Part shown: positions 34,776-44,486 of the stretch, in pieces | Layout: each line of letters begins with the position of its first letter | Numbering within the stretch: position 1 is the first letter of the stretch | Assembly: GCF_010668395.1 (NCBI RefSeq) | Contig: NZ_WUEY01000008.1 | Span: 1 to 64,000 of the forward strand | From: Martinezella lusitana | GTDB taxonomy: Bacteria > Pseudomonadota > Alphaproteobacteria > Rhizobiales > Rhizobiaceae | Length of the DNA stretch: 64,000 bases | Direction: 5' to 3' | Made by a program: the position numbers and the translations under genes | Notes under the pieces: model-generated | Seen by the model: only the letters and a program-made list of their open reading frames with translations | Database searches by the model: none | What the model was told of the DNA's origin: nothing

Positions 34776-35951
34776 ATGCAATATTCCATCACCCGCCGCA
34801 CCATGCTGAAGGGGAGTGCCGCCGCTGCGTTCGCTGCGACCGGGCTCGGGGCGCCCGGCATTCTCCGCGCCGCCGATACGGTCAAGGTCGGCCTGTCGAT
34901 TCCGATCACGGGGCTGCAGGCGATTCTCGGCGAGACGCTGCTCAACTGCTACCGGATGGCTGCCGACGAGCTGAACGCCAAGGACGGCATCGGCGGACGC
35001 AAGATCGAACTGATCGTCGAGGACAATCAGACGACCACAAAAGGTTCGATCGACAAGGCCCGCAAGCTGATCGGCCAGGACAATGTCGACGTCCTTATGG
35101 GCAACATCATTTCCGTCGAACGCAGCGCCACGCTTTCCGTCACCAGGCGCGCCAAGAAGCTGTTCTTCTACCCGACCCAATTCGAGGGTGGCGAATGCGA
35201 TCCCTATTTCGTCGCCATGGGCGCGATCCCTCCACAGGAAGTCGACCCGGTCGTGCCGTGGATCGTCGAGAATGTCGGCAAGAGCGTCTACGTCCTCGGC
35301 TCGGACTACGCCTGGCCGCGCAAGATGACCGAGGCGATCACCGCCGCGCTCGACAAGGCCGGCGGCAAGCTGGTCGGCGCCGATTTCTATCCCTTCGGCA
35401 CCCAGGATTTCGGCCCCGCCTTCCAGAAGATCAAGGATGTGAACCCGGATCTGGTGTGGAGCATGGTTGTCGGCAACGATGGCCTGGCGCAGCTCAAGCA
35501 ATATCGCAGCTTCGACATCAAGCCGCCGATGGTCGGCCCCTCCGACGACGTGATGATTCAGGAAACGCCGGAACTGGCGGCGGGCAGCTATGCCGCGCAT
35601 TCCTATTTCATGGCTGTCGACACGCCGCAGAACAAGCGCTTCATCGAGAGCTACCGCAAACTCTACGGTGCCGAAAAAATGCTCAATACCATCGGCGAGT
35701 CCGGCTACAATAGCCTGCATCTCTATGCACTGGCGGCCACCAAGGCCGGCTCCGTCGAGGATGCAAAGGTACTGAAGGCCTTGCCGACCGTCGAGTTCGA
35801 GGCACCGCAAGGCGTCGTGCGCGTTGACGCCAGCAACAATCATTGCGTCCTGCATTCGTTCTTCGCAAAGGTCGACGCCAAGGGCAGCCAGTTCGAAGTG
35901 GTCAAGAGTTTCGGCGCCATCGCGCCGGTTACGCCCTACTGCAAGCTCTAG
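34776..35951 (+). CDS. Urea/amide-type ABC substrate-binding protein
   Basis: A 391-residue type 1 binding protein with a probable Tat signal (TRRTMLKG, Arg7-Arg8) and cleavage near residue 33. The mature part resembles UrtA/AmiC: VGLSIPITGLQAILGETLLNCYRMAADELNAKDGIGG, FYPTQFEGGECDP and GSDYAWPRKMTEA. It is last in the transporter set rather than first as in urtABCDE operons. No urease genes are here; hydrolase genes follow, so the ligand may be a ureido or amide compound. Confidence 0.85.
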   Translation: MQYSITRRTMLKGSAAAAFAATGLGAPGILRAADTVKVGLSIPITGLQAILGETLLNCYRMAADELNAKDGIGGRKIELIVEDNQTTTKGSIDKARKLIGQDNVDVLMGNIISVERSATLSVTRRAKKLFFYPTQFEGGECDPYFVAMGAIPPQEVDPVVPWIVENVGKSVYVLGSDYAWPRKMTEAITAALDKAGGKLVGADFYPFGTQDFGPAFQKIKDVNPDLVWSMVVGNDGLAQLKQYRSFDIKPPMVGPSDDVMIQETPELAAGSYAAHSYFMAVDTPQNKRFIESYRKLYGAEKMLNTIGESGYNSLHLYALAATKAGSVEDAKVLKALPTVEFEAPQGVVRVDASNNHCVLHSFFAKVDAKGSQFEVVKSFGAIAPVTPYCKL

Positions 35952-35961
35952 GCGGCACGAC

Positions 35962-35989
35962 GGTCGGCGGCGGGCCGCCGCCGCTGACC
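35962..35989 (+). other. Hairpin after amide-type binding-protein gene
   Basis: GGCGGC/GCCGCC arms (35966-35971, 35977-35982) with an outer GGTC/GACC pair interrupted by a 3-nt bulge, 10 bp after the stop codon. Probably a stabilising or partial termination signal before the amidohydrolase gene. Confidence 0.4.
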
Positions 35990-36020
35990 TCGCTCCCTGC
36001 AATTTCGAGAATGGACAATC

Positions 36021-37685
36021 ATGCAAGCCTCCATCGTCATCCGCAACGCGCGCGTGCTCACCATGGATGAAACGCAGCCGCATGCTGACGCCGTCGCCAT
36101 CTCCGGCAACCGCATTCTTGCCGTCGGCAGCGATGTCGACGTCGCCCGTTTCGTCGGCCCGCAGACGCGGCGGATCGATGCCGGAGGCGCCACAGTTCTG
36201 CCTGGCTTCAACGAAAGCCATCTGCATATCTTCAGCGGTTCGGTTGCGCTCAATACGCTGTCGCTCTTCGGCGTGCGCGGTTTCGACAATCTCAGGACGG
36301 CCTTGCTGCGCTTCGCCGCCGAACGGCCCGACAGCAAGCTGCTGATCGGCAAATCGGCCGAATACACGCTCGTTTCCGAGACGCGCAACATGACGCGTCA
36401 CGATCTCGACGCCATCATCCCGGACCGTCCCGTTATCCTCGTCGCGCCGGATCACCACACCGGCTGGGCCAACACGCTGGCGCTGAAGATGGCCGGGCTG
36501 CTCGAAGGCCGCGATGTCGGTGTCGGCAACGAGGTGGTGATGGCCAAGGATGGCCTTGCCCATGGCGAGTTGCGCGAAATCAACGCCATGGGGCCGGTTT
36601 TTGCGCTGGGCGATACCGGCGGCCGCGAAGGGCTCGGCTTCGAAACCGGCGGCGAGCCGGCGCATGTGACGGCAACGGAACGGGTTGCCGATATCGCCGT
36701 GCTCAGGCAGGGTCTTGCCTATTGCGCCTCGCTCGGCATCACATCGATCCAGAACATGGACGGCAATCTCTACCAGCTCGAACTCATGGACGAGATCGAG
36801 CAGACGGACGGTCTGCCGGTGCGCGTGCGCATTCCCTTCCATATGAAAAGTTTCATGCCGCTTTCGGACCTGGAAGCGAAGGCGGCCGTCTGGCGCGACC
36901 GTTACGCTTCGGACAAGCTGCGTTGCGATTTCGTGAAAATGTTCATGGATGGCGTCGCCCAATCAGGGACGGCCGTCTTCGTCGATGATTATGCCAACCG
37001 GCCGGGCTGGAAGGGCGAGCCTCTCTTCACGCAGGACCATTTCAACGAGATCGCCGCCAATGCCGACCGGCTCGGGCTGTCGATCGCCGTGCATGCCATC
37101 GGCGACGGCGCGGTGCGGATGGTGCTTGACGGCTACGAGGCCGCCGCCGCCGCGAACGGTCCTCGCGACCGGCGCAACCGCATCGAGCACGCCGAAGTCG
37201 TCCATCCCGACGACCTGCCGCGCTTCGGGCGTCTCGGTGTTGTCGCGTCCATGCAGCCGACCCATCCGCCGGGCAGCGCCGGCACGCCGCTTGAACCCTA
37301 TGTCTCCTGTGTCGGCGAGGCGCGCTGGCAATATTGCTTTCCTTGGCGCCGCCTCGTCGATACCGGCGCGAGCATCGTCTTCGGCACCGATTGGCCCGTC
37401 TCGCCGCTGGCGCCGATCAGCTGCATCTACGACGCCATGAACCGCAAGGTCTGGCGGGATGACCTGCCCGATCATCGCCTGACGCTTGCCGAGACGCTGG
37501 CGGCCTATACGCGCACCAGCGCCTGGCTGGAATACATGGAAGACCGCAAGGGCATCCTGCGTGAAGGCTATCTCGCCGATCTCGTCATGCTGTCGGGCGA
37601 TATCGAAGCCATCGGCCTCGACAAGCTCGATACCCTCCGCCCGGTCCTGACGCTCTGCGACGGGCGCGTCACCTACGAAGCCTGA
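36021..37685 (+). CDS. Amidohydrolase family protein, YtcJ-like
   Basis: A 554-residue metal-dependent amidohydrolase (Amidohydro_3). Metal ligands and catalytic motifs are visible: ESHLH near residue 67, HAIGDGA, NRIEHAEVV and the late GTDWPVSPL Asp. A short beta-sandwich starts the protein (IRNARVLTMDE). It probably hydrolyses an amide, imide or N-acyl bond in the compound imported by the preceding transporter. Members of this family are poorly characterised and substrate cannot be inferred. Confidence 0.85.
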   Translation: MQASIVIRNARVLTMDETQPHADAVAISGNRILAVGSDVDVARFVGPQTRRIDAGGATVLPGFNESHLHIFSGSVALNTLSLFGVRGFDNLRTALLRFAAERPDSKLLIGKSAEYTLVSETRNMTRHDLDAIIPDRPVILVAPDHHTGWANTLALKMAGLLEGRDVGVGNEVVMAKDGLAHGELREINAMGPVFALGDTGGREGLGFETGGEPAHVTATERVADIAVLRQGLAYCASLGITSIQNMDGNLYQLELMDEIEQTDGLPVRVRIPFHMKSFMPLSDLEAKAAVWRDRYASDKLRCDFVKMFMDGVAQSGTAVFVDDYANRPGWKGEPLFTQDHFNEIAANADRLGLSIAVHAIGDGAVRMVLDGYEAAAAANGPRDRRNRIEHAEVVHPDDLPRFGRLGVVASMQPTHPPGSAGTPLEPYVSCVGEARWQYCFPWRRLVDTGASIVFGTDWPVSPLAPISCIYDAMNRKVWRDDLPDHRLTLAETLAAYTRTSAWLEYMEDRKGILREGYLADLVMLSGDIEAIGLDKLDTLRPVLTLCDGRVTYEA

Positions 37686-37745
37686 CCTCCCAAGCCGAGG
37701 CCGCTCGTTTTCGCGCGGCTTTCTGCCCGCTGGATTTTACGACCC

Positions 37746-38984
37746 ATGCAGAATTTGAAGATCAATGCCGACCGGCTATGGTCGGACATCCATGAGACCG
37801 CTGCCATCGGCGGCACCGAAAAGGGCGGCGTACGACGCCTGACGCTCACCGACCTCGATCGGCAGGCGCGCGACTGGCTGGCCGAGCGCTGCCGCGCGCT
37901 CGGCTGCGACCTGACGATCGATGAGGTCGGCAACATGTTTGCCTGCCTGCCCGGTACGGATCCTTCGCTGCCGCCGATCGCCATGGGCAGCCATCTCGAT
38001 ACGCAGCCGACCGGCGGCAAGTTCGACGGCATTTTCGGCGTGCTGTCCGGTCTCGAAGTACTGCGCAGCCTGAAGGCTTCCGGCTACCGTACCCGCCATC
38101 CCATCCTGCTCGTCAACTGGACCAATGAGGAAGGCGCGCGCTTTTCGCCCGCAATGCTGGGCTCGGGCGTTTATGCCGGCCTGTTCGACCGCGCCTATGC
38201 CGACGCGCGGCGGGACGAGGACGGCGTCACCTTCGGCGAGGCGCTGGAGGCGATCGGTTATCGCGGACCCGCGCCGGCCGGGGCGGTGCGGTTCTGCGCC
38301 ATGTTCGAGCTGCATATAGAACAGGGCCCGGCGCTGGAAGCCGCGAATAAGGAGATCGGTGTCGTGCTCGGCGTGCAGGCGATGCGCTGGTACGATATCG
38401 AGATTGGCGGCACGGAAGCCCATGCCGGCTCGACGCCAATGGCCATGCGCCGCGACGCGCTGGCGCTGGCAGCGCGCATGATCCTTACGGTGCAATCGCT
38501 CGCCGATGCTCATTCGGCCTCGGTCGCCACCGTCGGCTTCATCGAAAGCGGCCCGAATTCGCGCAATGTCATTCCCGGCCGGGTGCGCTTCAGTGTCGAC
38601 CTGCGCCATCCGCAGGATGCGGTGGTCGATGCGATGGAAGCCGCATTGAAGGCTTCGGTCGCGGCCCTGCCGGCGGAATTCGACGTGACCTGCTCCGAGG
38701 TCTGGCGCAGTCCGGCCGTCCATTTCGATCCTGCCTGCGTCGATGCCGTGCGCGAGGGCGCGGCGCGTGCAGGGCTGTCCACGCTCGATCTCCATTCCGG
38801 CGCCGGCCATGACGCCGCCAATATCGGCCGCATCGTGCCGACGGCGATGATTTTCGTACCCTGCCTCAACGGCCTTAGCCACAATGAGGCCGAGAGCATC
38901 ACCTTCACGCAATGCGCGGCCGGCGCCCAGGCATTGCTCAACGCCATTCTCCTCTACGACAACAAGGATTGGACGCAGGTATGA
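37746..38984 (+). CDS. M20-family N-carbamoyl-amino-acid/allantoate-type amidohydrolase
   Basis: A 412-residue M20 peptidase-fold hydrolase. Metal-site motifs: MGSHLDTQPTGGKFDG (His, Asp), NWTNEEGARF (Glu), ELHIEQGP (His), and SGAGHDAANIG (C-terminal His). These are the marks of the HyuC/AmaB/AllC group that removes carbamoyl groups from N-carbamoyl-L-amino acids, ureidoglycine precursors or beta-ureido acids. The stop overlaps the aldehyde dehydrogenase start. Position after an amide-type importer supports ureido-compound use. Confidence 0.85.
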   Translation: MQNLKINADRLWSDIHETAAIGGTEKGGVRRLTLTDLDRQARDWLAERCRALGCDLTIDEVGNMFACLPGTDPSLPPIAMGSHLDTQPTGGKFDGIFGVLSGLEVLRSLKASGYRTRHPILLVNWTNEEGARFSPAMLGSGVYAGLFDRAYADARRDEDGVTFGEALEAIGYRGPAPAGAVRFCAMFELHIEQGPALEAANKEIGVVLGVQAMRWYDIEIGGTEAHAGSTPMAMRRDALALAARMILTVQSLADAHSASVATVGFIESGPNSRNVIPGRVRFSVDLRHPQDAVVDAMEAALKASVAALPAEFDVTCSEVWRSPAVHFDPACVDAVREGAARAGLSTLDLHSGAGHDAANIGRIVPTAMIFVPCLNGLSHNEAESITFTQCAAGAQALLNAILLYDNKDWTQV

Positions 38985-40405
38985 TCGACACACGCAAGTT
39001 CTATATCGACGGACAATGGGTCGCGCCGAAGGGCGGCGAGGTTTTCGACGTGGTCAACCCGGCGACGCTGCAGCCGGTCGCTACCATCTCCCTGGCGAGC
39101 GTCGAGGATGTCGATGCCGCCGTCGCGGCTGCGCGGCGGGCTTTTGCCACCTATTCGCTGACGCCGCTCTCCGAGCGGCTGACGCTGCTTGAAAGGCTGC
39201 AGGCCATCTACAGGCGGCGCTACCGCGAGATGGCCGAGACGATCACCCTGGAACTCGGCGCTCCGGCCACCATGTCCTACGAGCAGCAGGCCGATGTCGG
39301 CACCGGCCACCTGCAGGCCTTCATGGATGCTCTGCGCGAGCACCGGCCCGTCGAGGTCCTGCCGAACGGAGAGACGGTATTGCGCGAGCCGATCGGCGTC
39401 TGCGGGCTGATCACGCCCTGGAACTGGCCGGTGAACCAGATCGCCCTCAAGGTGATCCCGGCGCTGGCCACCGGCTGCACCTGCATTCTGAAACCCAGCG
39501 AGTTCACGCCGCTCAGCGCCCTGCTCTATGCCGAGATGATCGACGAGGCCGGTTTCCCGGCCGGGGTCTTCAACCTTGTCAACGGCAACGGCGCCGTCGC
39601 GGGGGCGGCGCTATCGAAACATCCCGATGTCGACATGATGTCCTTCACCGGCTCGACCCGGGCCGGCATAGCCGTCAGCCGTGACGCGGCCGAGACGGTC
39701 AAGCGCGTTTCGCTCGAGCTCGGCGGCAAATCGCCGAACCTCATCTTCGAGGACGCGGATATCGAGGCGGCGGTGCGTCGTGGCGTTCAGCATTGCTTCA
39801 ACAACTCCGGCCAGTCCTGCAACGCTCCGACCCGCATGCTGGTGCAGCGCTCGGTTTACGAGCGCGCCATCATTGCTGCCGAAGCGGCCGGACGCGAGGC
39901 GCAGGTGGGAGACCCGGTTCAGCAAGGGCCGCATATCGGCCCGGTCGTCAATGCGCAGCAATGGGAGCGCATCCAGACCCTCATCCGCGCGGGCATCGAT
40001 GAAGGCGCCCGGCTACTGGTCGGTGGTCCGGGCAAGCCCGAAGGCTTCGCAAGCGGCCATTTCGTGCGCCCGACCGTCTTTGCCGACGTCAGGCCCGACA
40101 TGCGCGTCTTCCGCGACGAAATCTTCGGGCCTGTCCTGTCGATCACCCCGTTCGACACGGAAGAGGACGCGATCGCACTGGCCAACGACACGCCCTATGG
40201 CCTGGCTGCCTATGTGCAGAGCGGCGACGAGGCGCGCATCGGCCGCGTCATCCCGCGGCTGCGGGCCGGCATGATCCACGTCAACGGCGCCGGCCGCCGC
40301 TACGGCAGCCCTTTCGGCGGCTACAAGCAATCGGGCAACGGCCGCGAAGGCGGCAAGTTTGGGCTTGAGGACTTCCTCGAAGTCAAATCGATCCATCGCG
40401 GCTGA
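38981..40405 (+). CDS. NAD(P)-dependent aldehyde dehydrogenase
   Basis: A 474-residue aldehyde dehydrogenase. Catalytic Cys is in NNSGQSCNAPTRM, the general base Glu in LELGGKSP, and NAD-binding motifs are TPWNWPVNQ and FTGSTRAG; the FGPVLSI and GGYKQSGNGRE ends are intact. The ATG at 38981 overlaps the hydrolase stop, so the two are translated together. It likely oxidises an aldehyde arising downstream of hydrolysis. Closest types are class I broad-specificity dehydrogenases; substrate unknown. Confidence 0.9.
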   Translation: MIDTRKFYIDGQWVAPKGGEVFDVVNPATLQPVATISLASVEDVDAAVAAARRAFATYSLTPLSERLTLLERLQAIYRRRYREMAETITLELGAPATMSYEQQADVGTGHLQAFMDALREHRPVEVLPNGETVLREPIGVCGLITPWNWPVNQIALKVIPALATGCTCILKPSEFTPLSALLYAEMIDEAGFPAGVFNLVNGNGAVAGAALSKHPDVDMMSFTGSTRAGIAVSRDAAETVKRVSLELGGKSPNLIFEDADIEAAVRRGVQHCFNNSGQSCNAPTRMLVQRSVYERAIIAAEAAGREAQVGDPVQQGPHIGPVVNAQQWERIQTLIRAGIDEGARLLVGGPGKPEGFASGHFVRPTVFADVRPDMRVFRDEIFGPVLSITPFDTEEDAIALANDTPYGLAAYVQSGDEARIGRVIPRLRAGMIHVNGAGRRYGSPFGGYKQSGNGREGGKFGLEDFLEVKSIHRG

Positions 40406-40471
40406 GAACATCGGCCGTGCCGACAGCCTGGCGTCCCGCGCTCCTCAGCCGGGTGCCGGGCCTCGGACGTC

Positions 40472-41317
40472 TCAGTTCAGATAGTGCTCCAGCGGGTCGT
40501 CGTAGAGATTGGGCGCCGACGACACGGATTCGATGAACAACGAAAACAGCTCGGTCTGCGAGGTGATGTCGAGCTTGGCGTAGAGATTGCTGCGGTGGAG
40601 CTTCACCGTGGTTTCCGAGATCGACAGCTTTTCCGCCGCCCCCTTCAGCGAATAGCCGCGCAGGATCAGCCGCGCGACTTCGCACTCGCGCTCGGTCAGG
40701 ATGCTGGAGCCGAAGCGCATCATGGCGTGCTGCAAGGCGACCCCCAGCGGATTTGCCGACCGCTTGCCGGCCGCCGGATTGAGGTCGCTCCAATGGCGCG
40801 TAACGGCCGAGCGCAGCAAGGGCTCAAGCTCCCGCAGGATTCCTTCGTCATGGGCATCGAACGGCGCGTTGTTCGCCTGGCGGCTGAGCGATATGGCGAA
40901 GGTCACGCGCTCGTCCATCCTGAAGAGATAGTTGAACTCGTCGCCGAAGCCCGCGTCGCGATAATATTCCTGATAGTATTGCGTGTGCGTGAAGTTGGAG
41001 GGCGCGACTTCGCTCAGCGCGTAGAGGCCGTCCACGGGCTCCTCGACTGCAATGCCATAAAATGGATCCCGCAAATAAGGGCCGCCGAGATACTTCTGCA
41101 GGCCGAGGACGCCACGTTTCGTCGTCCAGTCATGGAACAGCAGTCGCGGGCTGCGATCCCTGTGGTAGATGAGCAGCAAGCTGGCGTCGATGGCGAGATG
41201 CTGTTTCAGCGCGCTGGCCAGTTCGGCTTCGAAATTCGCGCGTCCGGCACAGCCGATCAGCCGGGCTGCCAGATCGTATTTCCCCGAGGCAGGCTGGGCT
41301 TCGCTGGGCGTGGTCAT
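40472..41317 (-). CDS. LuxR-family transcriptional regulator
   Basis: A 281-residue regulator with a C-terminal LuxR helix-turn-helix (LTERECEVARLILRGYSLKGAAEKLSISETTVKLHRSNL, about residues 210-250). The N-terminal domain is GAF-like and contains no acyl-homoserine-lactone hallmark I can recognise. It diverges from the aminotransferase gene at 41586, across a 268-bp gap. This LuxR/aminotransferase pair recurs in rhizobia (from memory) and suggests control by an amine or amino-acid-derived ligand. Confidence 0.88.
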   Translation of the reverse strand: MTTPSEAQPASGKYDLAARLIGCAGRANFEAELASALKQHLAIDASLLLIYHRDRSPRLLFHDWTTKRGVLGLQKYLGGPYLRDPFYGIAVEEPVDGLYALSEVAPSNFTHTQYYQEYYRDAGFGDEFNYLFRMDERVTFAISLSRQANNAPFDAHDEGILRELEPLLRSAVTRHWSDLNPAAGKRSANPLGVALQHAMMRFGSSILTERECEVARLILRGYSLKGAAEKLSISETTVKLHRSNLYAKLDITSQTELFSLFIESVSSAPNLYDDPLEHYLN

Positions 41318-41585
41318 GGATGCTATTCCCCATCAAAGCGGATGCCGAAACGGTTTCCTGATGGATGCGGCATCGGCCCGTAGCTATACAACGCGGCGGG
41401 TTGGCGCGCAATCGGACCTATGCGAAGGATGTATTTCCTCCCCCATACCGCAACTCCATAGTGCTCCCAACCAGCGTGCCATGCACGGCTCCGGCCGCGG
41501 GACATGCTGGCGATCCGGACCCCGCGGGGGTGCCGGCAGAGAACCAATCGGCGCCGTCGCGGAAACGGCTTTTGAGGATCAATCC

Positions 41586-42965
41586 ATGCGCTCCTATACC
41601 AATGCCGATGTCAAACGCCTCGACATCGAGCACTTCATCCATCCCTATACGGATTTCGCCACGTTTCGGCAGGAAGGCAGCCAGATCACCGCTTCCGCCA
41701 GCGGCGTGCATATCTTCGACGAGGAAGGCCGGAAATATCTGGATGGCATTGCCGGTCTGTGGTGCGTGAACCTCGGCCATGGCCGGCGGGAACTGGTGGA
41801 TGCCATCGCCCATCAGGCCGCGACCATGCAGTATTACAACCCGTTCGGTCATTCGACCAACGTACCCGCGGCCCTGCTCGCCGCCGAACTCGCCGAGCTA
41901 CTGCCCGGATCGCTGAACCATGTCTTCTATACCACCGGCGGCTCGACGGCGAACGATCTCGCGATCCGCATGGTGCACCACTATTTCAACCGGCTGGGCA
42001 AGCCGAACAAGAAGAAGATCATCGCCCGCGTCGATGCCTATCACGGCTCGACCTACGTCACCGCACAGCTGACGGGTATTCATGCCACGAAATATGGCTT
42101 CGATTCCGTCGGGCAAGACTTCATCCACCACATCTCCGCCGCCAACTCATACCGCCGGCCGGCCGGCATGTCGGAAGCGGCCTACTGCGACCATCTGGTG
42201 CAGGAGTTCGAGGACCGCATCCTGCAGCTTGGACCGGACAATGTCGCCGCCTTCATCGCCGAGCCGATCATGGGTGCCGGCGGCGTTCTGGTCGCTCCTG
42301 ACGGCTATCATAGGCGCATGCACGCGATCTGCCGGAAATATGGGTTGCTCTACATCGCCGACGAGGTGGTAACCGCGTTCGGCCGTCTCGGCGAATGGAG
42401 CGCTTCCGAAGCGTTGTACGGCTATGTCCCGGATATCATGATCCTCGCCAAGGGCCTGACCTCGGGCTACATCCCGCTCGGCGCGGCGGTGTTCTCCTCG
42501 GAATTCTACGACGTCATCGCCTCGCCGCAATGCGAGGGCGGACAGCTGACGCTTGGCTTCACCTATTCCGGCCATGCCGTCGCCTGCGCCGCCGGGCTTG
42601 CGACCATCGAAACCATGAAGCGCGACGGGCTCAACGAGCATGTGCGCGTTGTGGGGCCGGCCTTCCTCAAGGCGCTCGAAGCCCTCAACGCGTTCGAGAT
42701 CGTTGGCGACGTGCGCGGCAGCCATCTGATGTGCGGCATCGAGCTCGTCAAGGACAAGGTGGCGAAGCGCTCCTTCGCACCGACGGTCGGCTCGGCCCAT
42801 CAGGTCTTTCTCGCCTGCCGGGAGCGGGGCCTGATCGTTCGCCCGATCGGGGACAAGATCGTGCTGTCACCGCCGCTCATCTTTACCGAAGAGCATTGCC
42901 AGGAGACCGTGCGCATCCTTTCCGAAGCCATTTCCGCCGTTTCCGACACGTTGCTGGCGGCTTGA
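41586..42965 (+). CDS. Class III pyridoxal-phosphate aminotransferase
   Basis: A 459-residue omega-type aminotransferase. Visible are FYTTGGSTANDLAIRM (phosphate loop), AYHGSTY, IADEVVTAFGRLG (PLP-ring Asp) and ILAKGLTSGYIPLGA (Schiff-base Lys). ATG at 41586 follows GAGGAT; the large upstream extension overlaps the regulator and is rejected. It probably deaminates an amine or beta/omega-amino acid, using pyruvate or 2-oxoglutarate. It may feed the aldehyde dehydrogenase encoded nearby, but that is inference. Confidence 0.88.
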   Translation: MRSYTNADVKRLDIEHFIHPYTDFATFRQEGSQITASASGVHIFDEEGRKYLDGIAGLWCVNLGHGRRELVDAIAHQAATMQYYNPFGHSTNVPAALLAAELAELLPGSLNHVFYTTGGSTANDLAIRMVHHYFNRLGKPNKKKIIARVDAYHGSTYVTAQLTGIHATKYGFDSVGQDFIHHISAANSYRRPAGMSEAAYCDHLVQEFEDRILQLGPDNVAAFIAEPIMGAGGVLVAPDGYHRRMHAICRKYGLLYIADEVVTAFGRLGEWSASEALYGYVPDIMILAKGLTSGYIPLGAAVFSSEFYDVIASPQCEGGQLTLGFTYSGHAVACAAGLATIETMKRDGLNEHVRVVGPAFLKALEALNAFEIVGDVRGSHLMCGIELVKDKVAKRSFAPTVGSAHQVFLACRERGLIVRPIGDKIVLSPPLIFTEEHCQETVRILSEAISAVSDTLLAA

Positions 42966-42972
42966 CGCTTCT

Positions 42973-42997
42973 CCCGGTGGATGCCGCATCCACCGGG
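42973..42997 (+). terminator. Probable terminator of aminotransferase gene
   Basis: CCCGGTGGAT and ATCCACCGGG form a perfect 10-bp stem around a GCCGC loop, 7 bp after the stop codon. The following ATGTCTT is only weakly T-rich. The rest of the gap to 43136 shows nothing clear. Confidence 0.5.
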
Positions 42998-43136
42998 ATG
43001 TCTTGGCCGAGACGCCTGTCCTGTCGAAGCTCAATCCGTAAGTAATTACCTACGCATTGCCGCCAGGCCAATCTGGACCGGGCGCTGCTCCCGATGGACG
43101 GATCGGTGCCGATCGTTGGTGGCTCAACCCTCCGGA

Positions 43137-43913
43137 TCAGGCCTGATCGTTGACTTGCCTGCGGATATCGTCGGCGAGCGGGTGCAGAGCCTCCGAAGGG
43201 AGAGAGCCGACGAGGCTGTAGCCCAATCCGTTCGTCGCCCAGGTCCAGCCATCGACCTTGCCTTCCGAATAGGGAGCCATCGTTCGCGTCTGGTCCACGA
43301 TCATGGGTCTCGTCAGCATGACGAGGCGCGTGCCGTGGTCGTTGTCGTACATCAGCATGAGCCCGGCGCCGTGCGGGGTGGAGACCACCCGTCCGCCCAT
43401 CAGCCGGTATCCGGATTTCGACAGATCCGGCAGCACGGGCCTGCGGCCCATGCGTTCGGTCGCCCAGTCCACCAGCTCGGTCATGTTGTCTGCCCGAAGT
43501 TCGACCGGCCTGATCTTGTCGGACGCATAGGTCGCATAACTTTCGGACGCTTCCCGGGCAAGCGCGGCCACGCCTTCGCTCGCCGGGGTCATCATGTCGC
43601 GCATGTACCACCCGCCCGATCCGCCGGCGACCAGAAGAACAACGGCCGCGGCAGCGAGCCGCCACGAGGAGAGATGGTTCTGTCGTTTCGTTGCGATCAT
43701 GTGCTTGAGATTGAGCCGAGTCGGGATCGGCTCCTCTGTTACACTGTCGAATGCGGTGCGCAGGGCATCGCGCTGCGTGGAATAGGATGCGAAACGTCCG
43801 GCCACATCCGGATGCCTTTGCAGATAGGCGGAGATCTCTGCGCTGCGGGCTTCGTCCAGGCGGCCGTCGACATAGGCGTGAAGATCGTCTTCGGTAATCG
43901 GCTCGTCCGTCAT
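43137..43913 (-). CDS. Anti-sigma factor, single membrane helix
   Basis: A 258-residue anti-sigma protein. The N-terminal cytoplasmic domain (ITEDDLHAYVDGRLDEARSAEISAYLQRHPD) has the usual sigma-binding helices but lacks the HxxxCxxC zinc motif. A membrane helix lies at about residues 83-103 (WRLAAAAVVLLVAGGSGGW), followed by a 155-residue periplasmic domain. Its start overlaps the ECF sigma stop by 4 bp. It should hold the sigma factor inactive until an envelope signal arrives. Confidence 0.88.
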   Translation of the reverse strand: MTDEPITEDDLHAYVDGRLDEARSAEISAYLQRHPDVAGRFASYSTQRDALRTAFDSVTEEPIPTRLNLKHMIATKRQNHLSSWRLAAAAVVLLVAGGSGGWYMRDMMTPASEGVAALAREASESYATYASDKIRPVELRADNMTELVDWATERMGRRPVLPDLSKSGYRLMGGRVVSTPHGAGLMLMYDNDHGTRLVMLTRPMIVDQTRTMAPYSEGKVDGWTWATNGLGYSLVGSLPSEALHPLADDIRRQVNDQA

Positions 43914-44434
43914 TTCACTCTCCGCAGATGTGATCCCGGTTTAGCGTCGGAGACGGGATTCTCCAAGATTTGTCGCAAACGCTCGCGGCCACGCGAAAGC
44001 CGCGACATCACCGTTCCGATGGGGATCGCCAGTACCTCGGCCACCTGGGCATAGGAAAGATCTTCCACCGAGACCAGCAGCAGGACGCTGCGCTGTTCTT
44101 CCGGCAGCTGCCGAAGCGCCGACATGATCTCCGCCCTTGCGAGGTCGTCTTCCTGTGTCGCCCTGTGAGCCAGCTGGTCTTCGCCGATATCATCGATGGC
44201 GACATTCCGGCCGCGACGCGAAATCTGCCTCAACCGATTGATTGCAAGATTGTGCAGGATGGTGAACACCCATGCACGAGCATCCTCGCTGCGCCGCCGG
44301 TTCCAATGGGCGACCACCCGTTCCAGGCAATCCTGTACGAGATCGTCGGCCGCAACCGCATCGTGGAGCAGGCCGCGCGCATAGCGCCGCAGCGCCGGAA
44401 TCATCGGTTCGAGCTGGGAGAGGAGATCATCCAT
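43910..44434 (-). CDS. ECF sigma factor (RpoE-like)
   Basis: A 174-residue ECF sigma factor. Region 2 (RRYARGLLHDAVAADDLVQDCLERVVAHW, then RAWVFTILHNLAINRLR) binds the -10 element. Region 4 (LPEEQRSVLLLVSVEDLSYAQVAEVLAIPIGTVMSRLSRGRERLRQ) binds the -35. The ATG at 44434 is preceded by AAGG; a longer frame from 44509 is antisense-like. It is coupled to its anti-sigma gene. A shared promoter layout upstream of the DUF305 and copC genes is its likely target. Confidence 0.92.
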   Translation of the reverse strand: MDDLLSQLEPMIPALRRYARGLLHDAVAADDLVQDCLERVVAHWNRRRSEDARAWVFTILHNLAINRLRQISRRGRNVAIDDIGEDQLAHRATQEDDLARAEIMSALRQLPEEQRSVLLLVSVEDLSYAQVAEVLAIPIGTVMSRLSRGRERLRQILENPVSDAKPGSHLRRVK

Positions 44435-44486
44435 GTCACACCTTGCCGCGAGTGGAAGGCCCGCTCCTGGGAGCGGGCCATTATTG

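Noticed and set aside
34743..36962. 739-codon minus-strand open frame
   Set aside because: Antisense to the binding-protein and amidohydrolase genes, with a composition typical of shadow frames.
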